A stretch of DNA of 64,000 bases from Bacteroidales bacterium. Its GTDB lineage: Bacteria; Bacteroidota; Bacteroidia; Bacteroidales; Bacteroidaceae. The notes under the pieces are model-generated. The model made no database searches, was not told the origin of the DNA, and saw only the letters and a list, made by a program, of their open reading frames with translations. Positions 53,223 through 61,587 of the stretch are shown one piece after another; position 1 is the first letter of the stretch, and every line of letters starts with the position of its first letter. The stretch covers positions 1 to 64,000 of the forward strand of contig SFCP01000005.1 in assembly GCA_004558535.1 (NCBI GenBank), given 5' to 3'. A program made the position numbers and the translations under genes.

Positions 53223-53495
53223 ATGAACAAATCCGAACTCGTAAATGCCATTGCTGCTGAAGCCGGCTTGAAGAAAGATGACGCCAAGAAAGCCTTGGAA
53301 GCTACCATCAACGCCATCGCTGGCGCACTGAAGGGCGGTGACAAAGTTGCCCTCCTGGGCTTTGGCACCTTTGCCGTAACCGAGCGTCCCGCTCGCACCG
53401 GTATCAACCCCGCAACCAAGGAAAAGATCGAAATCGCTGCCAAGAAAGTCATCAAGTTCAAGGCTGGCGCTGAACTGGCTGCCGAAATCAAATAA
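53223..53495 (+). CDS. HU family DNA-binding protein
   Basis: A 90-residue nucleoid protein that bends DNA. It shows MNKSELVNAIAAEAGLKKDD, ALKGGDKVALLGFGTFAVTE, the DNA-arm segment RPARTGINPATKEKIEIAAK and VIKFKAGAELAAEIK, i.e. a full canonical HU. ATG 53223 is chosen; the upstream in-frame ATG at 53184 would place translation too close to the -7 element at 53163-53170. Codon use is strongly biased, as for a highly expressed gene. Confidence 0.96.
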   Translation: MNKSELVNAIAAEAGLKKDDAKKALEATINAIAGALKGGDKVALLGFGTFAVTERPARTGINPATKEKIEIAAKKVIKFKAGAELAAEIK

Positions 53496-53527
53496 TCGGC
53501 TCCCGTTCATAACGAGGTACAAATCAC

Positions 53528-53566
53528 ATGCCGGCAACTCTCCCGCCGTGGGGACGTTGCCGGCAT
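53528..53566 (+). terminator. Hairpin after the HU gene
   Basis: ATGCCGGCAAC 53528-53538 pairs over eleven base pairs with GTTGCCGGCAT 53556-53566; a weak T tail (CGTTGTGTTT) follows. Confidence 0.7.
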
Positions 53567-53630
53567 CGTTGTGTTTGCTCCTGCCGGCTGCTTGCGGCCG
53601 CGGTGGTCGGTGGCAGGGGCGATGAAAAAG

Positions 53631-53670
53631 GTTTCGGCCGCTCTTACGAAAGCGTGAAAGCGGCCGAAAC
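53631..53670 (-). terminator. Terminator after fhs
   Basis: On the minus strand GTTTCGGCCGCT (53670-53659) pairs over twelve base pairs with AGCGGCCGAAAC (53642-53631), followed by CTTTTTC. It ends the fhs transcript. Confidence 0.88.
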
Positions 53671-53730
53671 GGCGGACAGTCGCTACCGGGTCCGTGCGGC
53701 GCGAACCCAAAGCGCGGATAGGCGGTACTG

Positions 53731-55392
53731 TCAGCTCAGTCCAATGATTTCTCCGTCCACGTAGTCGATGTGGTTCGCCTGCGGGTCTTTGGGCAGGCCC
53801 GGCATACGCAGGATGTCTCCCGCGATGGCCACGATCATCTCGGCGCCGGCGTTGAGCACCACGTCCTTGATGAGCAGGCGGAAACCGCTTGCTGCGCCGT
53901 ATTGCTTGGCATCGGCCGAGAAGGAGAACTGTGTCTTGGCAATACATACCGGGAAATTCGACATGCCATGGGCTTCGGCCAGCTTGATGCGGTTGAGGGC
54001 CGGTTTGGCAAAGTCAACGCCGGCAGCGCCGTAGATGTGGCAGGCCACTTTCTCGATTTTCGTGCGGATGGAGTCGCCATCCTCATAGGTGAAGTGCAGG
54101 GGCTGCGACGGTTTCTGCTCGATAGTGTCGACCACGAGCCGGGCCATTTCGACGGCACCGCTTCCGCCTTCGGCGTAGGCGTTGTTGATGACGAATGGCA
54201 GACCGAGCTCCTGCTCGCAGTGACTACGTAGCAGTGCCATTTCCTCGTCTGTGTCGGTGGCAAAGCGGTTGAAGACGACCACTACCGACTGGCCAAACGA
54301 GCGTAGGTTGGCGACGTGGCGGTCCAGGTTGGCGAGGCCGCAGCGCAGTCCCTCCATGTTGGGCGCCTTGATTTCGTCGAGGGGCACGCCGCCGTGCATC
54401 TTCAGTCCCTGTGCCGTGGCCACGATGACGGTAAGGTCGGGCTGTAGGCCACTCTTGCGGCAGAGGATGTTGTAGAACTTCTCAGCGCCCAAGTCCGCGC
54501 CAAATCCGGCTTCGGTAATGGTATATTCGCTGTGAGCAAGTGCCATTTTTGTAGCCAGAAGCGAGTTGCAGCCGTGCGCGATGTTGGCAAAGGGTCCACC
54601 GTGTACCACCGCCGGTGTATTCTCCGTAGTCTGGACCAGGTTGGGCTGGATGGCGTCCTTGAGTAGCACCATGATGGCGCCCGCTACGCCGAGGTCGCGT
54701 ACGGTGAAGGGCGTACCTTCGTAAGTGTAGCCCAGGAGGATGTTCTCCACGCGGCGGCGCAGGTCAGCCTCGTCGGCGGCCAGGCAGAGAATAGCCATGA
54801 GTTCGGATGCCGGTGTGATGTCGAAGCCCGCCTGCTGGGTGAGTCCGTTGGTCGCAGGTCCGAGACCGGTGACGATGGAGCGCAGGGAGCGGTCGTTGAC
54901 GTCGAGGACGCGTCGCCACAGGATCTCCTTCAGTCCGAAGCCCTCCTTGGCATGTTGGTACAGGTAGTTGTCCAGCAGGGCTGCAATCATATTGTGGGCC
55001 GACGTGATGGCATGGAAGTCACCGGTGAAGTGGAGGTTGATTTTCTCCATCGGCAATACCTGGGCATAGCCACCGCCGGCAGCACCGCCCTTCATGCCGA
55101 AGCAGGGGCCCAGCGAGGGTTCGCGCAGCGCCACGACGGCCCGGCGGCCGATTTTGTTGAGTCCCAGTGCCAGTCCGATAGAGACTGTCGTCTTGCCGAT
55201 GCCGGCTTTGGTGGCCGTGATGGCTGTCACGAGGATGAGTTTGCCCTGCTGCTTTCCGATGAGGTGCAGGGGGAGCTTGGCGATGTGCTTGCCGTAGTGT
55301 TCCAACTCGGCAGCGGGAATTTCCATCGAGGCTGCCACTTCGTCGATGGGCTTCAGCGCAACGCTGTGGGCGATTTCCAGGTCAGTTTTCAT
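53731..55392 (-). CDS. fhs: Formate--tetrahydrofolate ligase
   Basis: This enzyme makes 10-formyl-tetrahydrofolate from formate, ATP and tetrahydrofolate in one-carbon metabolism. The 553-residue product shows [18 protein letters not shown], the ATP loop [57 protein letters not shown] and VYGAAG-type C-terminal elements. ATG 55392 ([11 protein letters not shown]) is the normal N-terminus; the 33-residue upstream extension is rejected because it spans the promoter. Single gene. Confidence 0.96.
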   Translation of the reverse strand: MKTDLEIAHSVALKPIDEVAASMEIPAAELEHYGKHIAKLPLHLIGKQQGKLILVTAITATKAGIGKTTVSIGLALGLNKIGRRAVVALREPSLGPCFGMKGGAAGGGYAQVLPMEKINLHFTGDFHAITSAHNMIAALLDNYLYQHAKEGFGLKEILWRRVLDVNDRSLRSIVTGLGPATNGLTQQAGFDITPASELMAILCLAADEADLRRRVENILLGYTYEGTPFTVRDLGVAGAIMVLLKDAIQPNLVQTTENTPAVVHGGPFANIAHGCNSLLATKMALAHSEYTITEAGFGADLGAEKFYNILCRKSGLQPDLTVIVATAQGLKMHGGVPLDEIKAPNMEGLRCGLANLDRHVANLRSFGQSVVVVFNRFATDTDEEMALLRSHCEQELGLPFVINNAYAEGGSGAVEMARLVVDTIEQKPSQPLHFTYEDGDSIRTKIEKVACHIYGAAGVDFAKPALNRIKLAEAHGMSNFPVCIAKTQFSFSADAKQYGAASGFRLLIKDVVLNAGAEMIVAIAGDILRMPGLPKDPQANHIDYVDGEIIGLS

Positions 55393-55423
55393 AGACGATA
55401 TAATATTATAGGTAGGGGATAGG

Positions 55424-55455
55424 CAAAAGTAAGCATTTCCGACGAGGTGGCCAAA
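55424..55455 (-). promoter_or_regulatory. Promoter of fhs
   Basis: On the minus strand TTTG (55455-55452), 20 nt, TACTTTTG (55431-55424), 32 nt before the start codon. Confidence 0.65.
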
Positions 55456-55532
55456 TAGGCGGCAGGCAGCACTGTGTGGTCGCCGGTGCAAAAAAATCCG
55501 GTTTGGGGATGGTGCCGTGGGCGGGATTTCCG

Positions 55533-55540
55533 TAAATTTG
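55533..55540 (+). promoter_or_regulatory. Possible -7 element of marC
   Basis: TAAATTTG, 80 nt before the start. TTTG at 55502 is too far (27 nt) for a standard spacer. Confidence 0.45.
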
Positions 55541-55620
55541 CGGCGGATAAGAAAAACGGCGGGGATTGCGACGCTCCCGGATGGGCGGTGTGGCAGACTT
55601 CGCAGCTAAAAGAATAAACT

Positions 55621-56232
55621 ATGTTGTACAGTGTAGATTACTTGGTCTCGCGCTTGGACTGGCAGCAGGTCGTCAGCGCGTTTATCGTCCTGTTTGCTGT
55701 CATCGATGTGCTCGGTTCGACGCCCATATTCATTTCTCTGCAAAACCAGGGACGACCTGTCAGTGCTCCCAAGGCCACTTTGATTTCGGGAGGCCTGCTC
55801 GTGGCTTTCTACTTTGCCGGCGACATCCTGCTGAGGCTCTTCAACGTTGACATTGAGTCCTTTGCCGTGGCCGGTTCGCTGGTTATTTTCCTCATGTCGC
55901 TTGAGATGATATTGGATGTCGAGATATTCAAGAATACGGGCCCTATCAAAGAGGCGACCCTCGTGCCTGTGGTTTTCCCGCTCTTGGCGGGGCCGGGCTC
56001 CTTCACTACCTTGCTGTCGCTGCGCGCCGAGTACGCCACGCCCAACATCATGATAGGATTGGTACTCAACCTGGTGTTTGTGTTCTGTGTGCTGCATGCC
56101 ACTACGCGTGTCGAGCGTATTATTTCGAAAAGTGTCATTTACCTGATGCGGAAGTTCTTCGGCATCATCCTGCTGGCCATTTCCGTGCGCCTCTTTACGG
56201 CCAACCTGCAGTCCCTGCTCCATCATTTGTAG
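55621..56232 (+). CDS. MarC family integral membrane protein
   Basis: A 203-residue inner-membrane protein with six hydrophobic helices. It has the MarC pattern: VVSAFIVLFAVIDVLGSTPI, the GSLVIFLMSLEMI helix, VPVVFPLLAGPGSFTTLLSL and a terminal MRKFFGIILLAISVRLFTAN. Family members were once linked to multiple antibiotic resistance, but the transported substrate, if any, is unknown. It is a single gene ended by the hairpin at 56267-56307. Confidence 0.88.
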   Translation: MLYSVDYLVSRLDWQQVVSAFIVLFAVIDVLGSTPIFISLQNQGRPVSAPKATLISGGLLVAFYFAGDILLRLFNVDIESFAVAGSLVIFLMSLEMILDVEIFKNTGPIKEATLVPVVFPLLAGPGSFTTLLSLRAEYATPNIMIGLVLNLVFVFCVLHATTRVERIISKSVIYLMRKFFGIILLAISVRLFTANLQSLLHHL

Positions 56233-56266
56233 TGGCCGGCTTCCCCGTCTCGCCGGTATGTGAAGA

Positions 56267-56307
56267 ACCTCCCCCTGTCGCCCGATTGAATGGTGGCAGG
56301 GGGAGGT
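56267..56307. terminator. Bidirectional hairpin between marC and the convergent gene
   Basis: ACCTCCCCCTG 56267-56277 pairs with CAGGGGGAGGT 56297-56307. It lies midway between two convergent stops; T-runs are weak on both sides. Confidence 0.7.
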
Positions 56308-56322
56308 CCTTTGTGTATAGAG

Positions 56323-57102
56323 TCAGAATATTTCAAACTTCAAGCCCAGTGCGAGCGACAGGATGTCCTTGAATCGGATTTCCCGGTTGGTAAAGGCCGA
56401 AACAATGTAGAGGTCGCAGCTGCTGAGTTCGTAATAGAAAGCCAGCGCTTTGGCATGGCGGCGCTTGTTTCCCGGAATGTTGTAGCGAAAACTCTGCCCG
56501 AGGAAGACATTCAGCCGGATCTTGGTCGAGAAACCGTAGTAGCGATCCGGATAGCGCGAGGGCTCGTTTGCCCAAAAGTCTTCGCCGAAGATCGAGTTGA
56601 CGAAGATACCTGTCGTCAGGGGGCAGAACGTCCAATCCCGGCCCAGCCGTGTGTGCCAGGGTACGAAGCGTTGCTTCAGTGTAAGCGTCATCTTGGCCTC
56701 CTCGGAGTTGTAGCGTGGCAGGAAACCCACCAGGATGTCCGTCTCGAAGTTGTCGTGACGCCCGTAGTGCCAGCCGAAGCCGGTGGAGAGCAGTCCGATG
56801 CTGCCGGCGTACTGCACGGTGAACTGGTTGGGCGTCAGGTTGTGCCAAAATCGCTGGTAGCGCTGCGTACGTCGCTCGTAGCGCGAGATTTTCCGTCCGG
56901 CAGCCCCCTCGGCGGCCGCTGCGCTGTCGAGGGGGACGGGGAGCGGTTCGTGTACGTAGACAAAGACAGTGTCGCCGCGCACCACCGTGTCGCGCACCTC
57001 GGCCGTTGCTGTCGCCTGCGGGGATTTTGAAACCGGCCGGGCCGCCATCGTTGTCGTTTGGCCAAGCAGCGCGAGGCTAATAATCCACCACTTCCATCTC
57101 AT
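56323..57102 (-). CDS. Exported protein of unknown function, barrel-like
   Basis: A 259-residue protein with an N-terminal signal (MRWKWWIISLALLGQTTTMA). An alanine/proline-rich region contains RDTVVRGDTVFVYVHEPLP and RYERRTQRYQRFWHNLTPNQ. Alternating strands follow (FTVQYAGSIGLLSTGFGWHY; KMTLTLKQRFVPWH; FKDILSLALGLKFEIF), ending in phenylalanine as outer-membrane barrels do. I do not recognise the family. Its start lies 26 nt inside the metallophosphoesterase gene, so the two are translationally coupled. Confidence 0.72.
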   Translation of the reverse strand: MRWKWWIISLALLGQTTTMAARPVSKSPQATATAEVRDTVVRGDTVFVYVHEPLPVPLDSAAAAEGAAGRKISRYERRTQRYQRFWHNLTPNQFTVQYAGSIGLLSTGFGWHYGRHDNFETDILVGFLPRYNSEEAKMTLTLKQRFVPWHTRLGRDWTFCPLTTGIFVNSIFGEDFWANEPSRYPDRYYGFSTKIRLNVFLGQSFRYNIPGNKRRHAKALAFYYELSSCDLYIVSAFTNREIRFKDILSLALGLKFEIF

Positions 57103-57898
57103 AGGTTCCGTTTGCTTTGAGGGTAAATACTAAGAACTGTCGCCCCTTGGCACAGCCGCATTCATGATACAGTAGACCGTCGCCCAGCGGTTCGAAGTCG
57201 GTCGTCTTGTGCGTGTGTCCGCACAGGCAGAACTGCAATCCGGGATAATGCCGCAGGTATTCGTGGAAGACATCCTCGACATTGTTGTTGAACTGGTCGG
57301 TGCCGGGGGCGGCGTGCATGGCCACGACAGTGCGCTGCGCCCCGCTGCTTTGTGTCGTCTCGATGTCCGTGCGCAGGAAATGGAAGTCGGGAATGGCGAT
57401 GGAGTAGTCGTATTCGAACGCATTGGTGTTGAGACAGACAAAGTGCGTATTACCGGCGTCGAAGGTGAAGTTGGGCTCGCCGTATAAGCACCTGTACACA
57501 TCCGAACCCGTACCGAGGCAATCGTGATTGCCGATGAGGCAGACGCAGGGCGGATTGAGTCGCGACAATTCGTGCTGCATCCATTCAAATTCCTTGGCCA
57601 GGCCGAAATCGCTCATGTCGCCGAGGTGAATGACAAAGTCTATATCGCCGCGGGCGTTGATACAGTTGACCGCGCGGCGGGTTTCGTCGTACCATCGCTG
57701 CGTGTCGCTGATGACGGCAAAGCGCAGGCTGTCGCGGTCGGCACACTGTTCCTCAATCAGCAGTATGTTCTTGGCGTTCAGTCCCGTCTCGCCGTCAAAC
57801 CGCGAGTCGTAGGGATGATATTCTATGAGGTCACAGCCGCACAGCAGGTACAGCAGCGGCCAGCAGAGTAGGGGAGGGAGTAGGCGTAACGTCTTCAT
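57077..57898 (-). CDS. Calcineurin-like metallophosphoesterase lipoprotein
   Basis: A 273-residue phosphoesterase. MKTLRLLPPLLCWPLLYLLC leads to a lipobox-type LCGC. Metal-binding motifs follow in order: SDTQ, VIHLGDMSD, CLIGNHDCLG, VVAMHAAPG and CLCGHTHKT. Asp-x-Gln replaces the usual Asp-x-His in the first motif. The substrate is unknown. ATG 57898 is chosen because it begins the signal; the longer frame from 57961 is rejected. Coupled to the following barrel-like gene by overlap. Confidence 0.85.
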   Translation of the reverse strand: MKTLRLLPPLLCWPLLYLLCGCDLIEYHPYDSRFDGETGLNAKNILLIEEQCADRDSLRFAVISDTQRWYDETRRAVNCINARGDIDFVIHLGDMSDFGLAKEFEWMQHELSRLNPPCVCLIGNHDCLGTGSDVYRCLYGEPNFTFDAGNTHFVCLNTNAFEYDYSIAIPDFHFLRTDIETTQSSGAQRTVVAMHAAPGTDQFNNNVEDVFHEYLRHYPGLQFCLCGHTHKTTDFEPLGDGLLYHECGCAKGRQFLVFTLKANGTYEMEVVDY

Positions 57899-58087
57899 GC
57901 CTGCAAAGTTGGGGCTTATTTTCCTCTTGCCCTTCATCCGTTTTGCGCCAAAACGTGCCATAAAATCCTCCCGCCCTTGGCTTTCGTGGCGTCGGCGCGG
58001 TGCGGCAGAGCGGGAAGCTGCCGGTCCATGGAAAATGATGAGAACAGAAAAGTGCCCACGGTATGAGGCGGAACAGGGAAAAGGTTG

Positions 58088-58095
58088 TAACTTTG
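58088..58095 (+). promoter_or_regulatory. Possible -7 element of the CDF transporter gene
   Basis: TAACTTTG, 88 nt before the start codon, without a clear -33 TTTG. Confidence 0.42.
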
Positions 58096-58182
58096 CTCCC
58101 CTTGCCGGACCGCAGTGCCGGCTTGCCGGTGGCCCGGGGATGCCTCGGGTGCTCCGGTCATGTGTAACTATCCCATGCGAAA

Positions 58183-59094
58183 ATGATGATGAATACGTCC
58201 GAAACCCTTGTGCCGCGCGAGCGCGAAATACGGCGCGTCACTTTGGTGGGCAGTGTGGGCAACCTCATGCTCACCCTTTTCAAATTCTTCGCCGGCATCA
58301 TGGGGCATAGTGCCGCCATGGTGGCCGATGCCGTGCACTCACTGTCAGATTTGGCGACCGATGTGGTGGTCATCCTCTTTGTACGCCTGGCCGGGCGGCC
58401 CTCCGATCGCGACCATGCCTTTGGACACGGCAAGTACGAGACACTGGCCACGGCCGTCATCGGACTGCTGCTGCTGGCGGTGGGCTGTATGATATTCTGG
58501 AACGGTGCCACGGCCGTCTATGCCGTGTGCCGTGGCGAGCAACTGCCCGTGCCGGGCCGCGTGGCACTGATTGCGGCGCTGGTGTCGGTGGCTACCAAGG
58601 AACTGCTCTATCAATATACCGCGCGGCGCGGCCGCAAACTCCACTCCCAGACGATGGTGGCCAACGCTTGGCATCATCGCAGCGATGCCCTCTCGTCCGT
58701 GGGTACAGCCTTGGGTATCGGCGGCGCCGTAGTGCTGGGTCCGCGGTGGGCAGTGCTCGATCCGCTGGCTGCCATCGTGGTGAGTGCGCTGATTGTGCAC
58801 GTGGCCTACAAGTTGCTCCTGCCCTGTGTGGGTGAGTTGCTGGAGCAGTCTTTGCCCGAAGCCGAGGAACAGTATATTCGTCAGGTCATTTTGAGCCATC
58901 CCGGCGTGTCAGACCCCCACAATCTGCGTACGCGGCGCATCGGGGACTATCGTGCCATCGAAGTGCACTTCCGCATGGACGGCAATACCACCATCCATGA
59001 AGCACACGCTGCCACGCGCGCCATCGAGGACGCGCTGCGCGAGAAGTTTGGCCGGCAGACCATCATCAATACGCACGTGGAGCCGGTGAAGTAG
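58183..59094 (+). CDS. Cation diffusion facilitator family transporter
   Basis: A 303-residue inner-membrane metal/proton antiporter of the CDF family (Zn, Fe, Mn or Cd). Six helices are visible. The metal site is formed by HSLSDLATD in helix 2 and HHRSDALSS in helix 5, with HAFGHGKYETLAT between. The C-terminal ferredoxin-like cytoplasmic domain runs from about 215 (VILSHPGVSDPHNLRTRRIG, HVEPVK end). MMMNTSE offers three adjacent ATG codons. Single gene. Confidence 0.9.
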   Translation: MMMNTSETLVPREREIRRVTLVGSVGNLMLTLFKFFAGIMGHSAAMVADAVHSLSDLATDVVVILFVRLAGRPSDRDHAFGHGKYETLATAVIGLLLLAVGCMIFWNGATAVYAVCRGEQLPVPGRVALIAALVSVATKELLYQYTARRGRKLHSQTMVANAWHHRSDALSSVGTALGIGGAVVLGPRWAVLDPLAAIVVSALIVHVAYKLLLPCVGELLEQSLPEAEEQYIRQVILSHPGVSDPHNLRTRRIGDYRAIEVHFRMDGNTTIHEAHAATRAIEDALREKFGRQTIINTHVEPVK

Positions 59095-59146
59095 GGGAGA
59101 GAAAAGAAAAAATGGCCGGGCTGCTGGTAGAAAAGGGAAAGGAAAT

Positions 59147-59345
59147 TCAGCAAATAGGACCTTTCCCGACGTAGGCAGGCAGCGGAGCGGGCCGGTGCAG
59201 TCGGCTGACGAGGATTTCTCCGAATTTGTAGAAATAGCGGGTCAGCAACAGGGCGTAGCAGGATGTAACGTGATTTCTGCGCAGGGCTTCGCGGTGGTCG
59301 CGCATGATACGGAGGCGACTGCGCAGTGTGGCGTTGGATGCACCA
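59147..59345 (-). pseudogene. Detached C-terminal part of the glycosyltransferase
   Basis: Out of frame with the glycosyltransferase reading frame, this stretch encodes GGASNATLRSRLRIMRDHRE and CYALLLTRYFYKFGEILVSR, the usual C-terminal end of this glycosyltransferase 2 subfamily. It stops at 59147. It is not expected to be translated. Confidence 0.7.
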
Positions 59346-59907
59346 CCACGAACAGCAGGCGGAGCAGTTGTTCGAAATCGGCCGCCACGCGGTAGCGGGT
59401 GTCGAACGTGCCGTATTTCCGGTACAAATCGGCGCGGCAATAAAAGGAAGGGTGTGCCGGCATGAAGCCCAGCCGCATCAGCCAGGGCGCGAAGGGCCGC
59501 GAACTGTAGTAGCGCAAGCAGTGCGACAGATCCTTTTCGCTGACGTAGTGCACGTCGCCATATACCGCATCGGCGTCGGTTTCTTCCAGGCGGCGTACAA
59601 TTTGTTCCAGCACCCGTTCGTTGGTATAGAAGTCGTCGGAATTGAGAATGCCCACCACGTCGCCTGTGGCCCGGGCGATACCCTTGTTCATGGCATCGTA
59701 GAGCCCCTTGTCCGGCTCGCTTACCCATTTCATCTTGCCCTCAAAGCGCGGTTCGTATTCGCGGATGATGTCAAGTGTGGCGTCTCGCGACGCACCGTCC
59801 ACGATGATATATTCAATGTCCTGGTAAGTTTGTGCCAGCACGCTCTCGAAAGTGTCGCGCAGGGTGCGGGCGCTGTTGTATGTAGCGGTGATAATACTGA
59901 TTTTCAT
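59242..59907 (-). CDS. Glycosyltransferase family 2, C-terminus broken
   Basis: A GT-A fold sugar transferase. Its first ~190 residues are normal: MKISIITATYNSARTLRDTF, QDIEYIIVDGASRDATLDII, the DxD-type ILNSDDFYTNERVLEQI, DAVYGDVHYV and RVAADFEQLLRLLFV. At about 59340 roughly 15-20 family residues are missing and the frame shifts, so the last ~30 residues (VVHPTPHCAVASVSCATTAK) are nonsense and the true end lies in another frame to 59147. Internal deletion is the likely cause. The protein may be inactive. No other polysaccharide genes are adjacent. Confidence 0.75.
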   Translation of the reverse strand: MKISIITATYNSARTLRDTFESVLAQTYQDIEYIIVDGASRDATLDIIREYEPRFEGKMKWVSEPDKGLYDAMNKGIARATGDVVGILNSDDFYTNERVLEQIVRRLEETDADAVYGDVHYVSEKDLSHCLRYYSSRPFAPWLMRLGFMPAHPSFYCRADLYRKYGTFDTRYRVAADFEQLLRLLFVVVHPTPHCAVASVSCATTAKPCAEITLHPATPCC

Positions 59908-60339
59908 AGGCCAAGGCGGGAAAACAAGTCTCCCTTTATTCTATAAACGGAGAAAAGGAAAAAAATTGTTTCCCCGGCAGGATTTCCCACGCGGCTGGTT
60001 GATTCTGCAAATTGTTAATTTGTTGCAATAGTAAATAAAATTCCAAGCATTTTAATGTTTATATGAGAGAAATTTTGCATCTTTACGGCGCAAATGATAT
60101 ATTCGCTCGCAACTGGGTGATGCGCTATATCAGAAATTATGGACATGAAGACAATGATACGTATGGCAAATAAAGGCCACAACCTCCTGTACTTTCGGGA
60201 TTTAACGGGAGGGTGGCAATGCTGGCTTTGCTGTAACGTTTTCATTCACATGTAGATACAGAATAAGAGCCTTCCGCAGGTGCAGATCATGGCACCGGCG
60301 GGAGGCTTCTGCATATTGTACCCTTTATAACGATTAAAT
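59908..60339. other. Non-coding stretch before the OmpA-fimbrial cluster
   Basis: These 432 bp are AT-rich in the middle (60000-60100). No convincing TTTG/TAnnTTTG pair was found. Only the leader hairpin at 60268-60307 stands out. A 76-codon minus-strand frame at 60015-60245 has no coding character. Confidence 0.5.
60268..60307 (+). promoter_or_regulatory. Leader hairpin upstream of the OmpA-domain gene
   Basis: AGCCTTCCGC 60268-60277 pairs with GCGGGAGGCT 60298-60307 (one G-U pair) and encloses GGTGC/GCACC. No T-run follows, so it is probably a stabilising or regulatory leader structure rather than a terminator. The start codon is 33 nt further on. Confidence 0.5.
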
Positions 60340-61587
60340 ATGACGACACCAAAAGCTATTATTGCGGCCTTCCTGTCGCTGTGGATGCTCGCTGTGCAGG
60401 ATGTCCCGGCACAGCGCAGCGGTGGCAATGGGACAGACGCCGCGCCGTCCTGTGTAGGCGAATGGTACGGCGGCATCGAGGGCGGCGTGCCTTTCGGAAT
60501 GAGCACTTTCAGCTCGTTCGGCGCCGACAAGACGCGGGCGGGATACGCCCTCGGGCTGTTCGGCGGCTACCGCTTCCACCCCGCACTCTCGGCAGAGCTT
60601 TCCGCCAAGTGGGGAAAGGCGAACCTTGCCGCCCGCAACTGCTGCGCCGAAAGCAGCTATTGGCTGGGCGCTGACGGCAGAACCTATCACGCCCCCGTGG
60701 CAGGCTTCGCTGGAGCCGACTATGCCGACCTGAAAAGCGCAGTCGCGCTGCAGCAGTATGGCGTGCGGTTAAACGTGAACCTGCTCGGTTTCTTCCGCCG
60801 GACCCGACAGAGCCGATGGAGGTTGGAACTCTCGCCGACGATTGCTGCTGTGGGGACCAAGGCCGACGTGCAGACCATCGCTGCGGGAAATAGCCTGAGC
60901 GAGGGCAGGACGCGCTGGCACCTGGCCGGCGGCGGCGACCTGCAGGCGAGTTACGCCGTCACCGACCGCCTGCAGCTGGGCGTCTACTCCGGCATCACCT
61001 GCCTGAGCGGCAGGGGGATGGATGGCGTAGCACCGCGCGTGCACGACGTCAACTGCTTGTGGGAGAGCGGCCTGCGCATAGGCTACACCTTCAGCCGGAG
61101 CCGCAGAAAAGCCCAGGCCCGGGAGGGCAGCCTGCTGCCCGTCGTGGAAACGCCCGTCGCGCTGCCCGACACGGCCACCGTACGGCCCGAACCCGAGGAA
61201 GAACCGCAGGTGACACCGGTAGAAACGCCGGTGACGGATATGCCGGAGACGGCACAGGACTTCCCGGTCATCTACTTTGACTTCAACAAGTCGAACATCA
61301 GGGCCGAAGAAATGGAAAAACTCCGGGACATTTGCCACATACTGCAAACACATCCAGACATGAGGGTAAGCATCACGGGATGGTGCGACCCCGCGGGCAG
61401 CATTGCCGTGAACAGGCGCATCTCGCGCCGCCGCGCCGAGGCTGTCAGGGACTGGCTGGTCAGCCAGGGTATCGAAGCTTCGCGTCTGGAGGTGCTGGGA
61501 ATGGGCATTGACCGCGACGAAACGGACGCCGCGAAGGCCCGCCGCGTAGTGGTGGTAGACAACGAAAGAAAGGAGGCACAACCATGA
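60340..61587 (+). CDS. OmpA-domain outer-membrane protein
   Basis: A 415-residue protein: signal MTTPKAIIAAFLSLWMLAVQ, N-terminal barrel-like half (WYGGIEGGVPFGMSTFSSFG, YGVRLNVNLLGFFRRTRQSR), a Pro/Glu/Thr linker near 285-310 and a C-terminal OmpA peptidoglycan-binding domain (IYFDFNKSNIRAEEMEKLRD, RRISRRRAEAVRDWLVSQGI). It overlaps the next start by 4 nt and heads a cluster of fimbrial-type lipoproteins, an arrangement found in Bacteroidales type V pilus loci, where OmpA-domain proteins anchor the fibre. Confidence 0.85.
   Translation: MTTPKAIIAAFLSLWMLAVQDVPAQRSGGNGTDAAPSCVGEWYGGIEGGVPFGMSTFSSFGADKTRAGYALGLFGGYRFHPALSAELSAKWGKANLAARNCCAESSYWLGADGRTYHAPVAGFAGADYADLKSAVALQQYGVRLNVNLLGFFRRTRQSRWRLELSPTIAAVGTKADVQTIAAGNSLSEGRTRWHLAGGGDLQASYAVTDRLQLGVYSGITCLSGRGMDGVAPRVHDVNCLWESGLRIGYTFSRSRRKAQAREGSLLPVVETPVALPDTATVRPEPEEEPQVTPVETPVTDMPETAQDFPVIYFDFNKSNIRAEEMEKLRDICHILQTHPDMRVSITGWCDPAGSIAVNRRISRRRAEAVRDWLVSQGIEASRLEVLGMGIDRDETDAAKARRVVVVDNERKEAQP

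Noticed and set aside
60015..60245. 76-codon minus-strand frame before the OmpA-domain gene
   Set aside because: No recognisable family, no promoter or ribosome site, and AT-rich intergenic composition.
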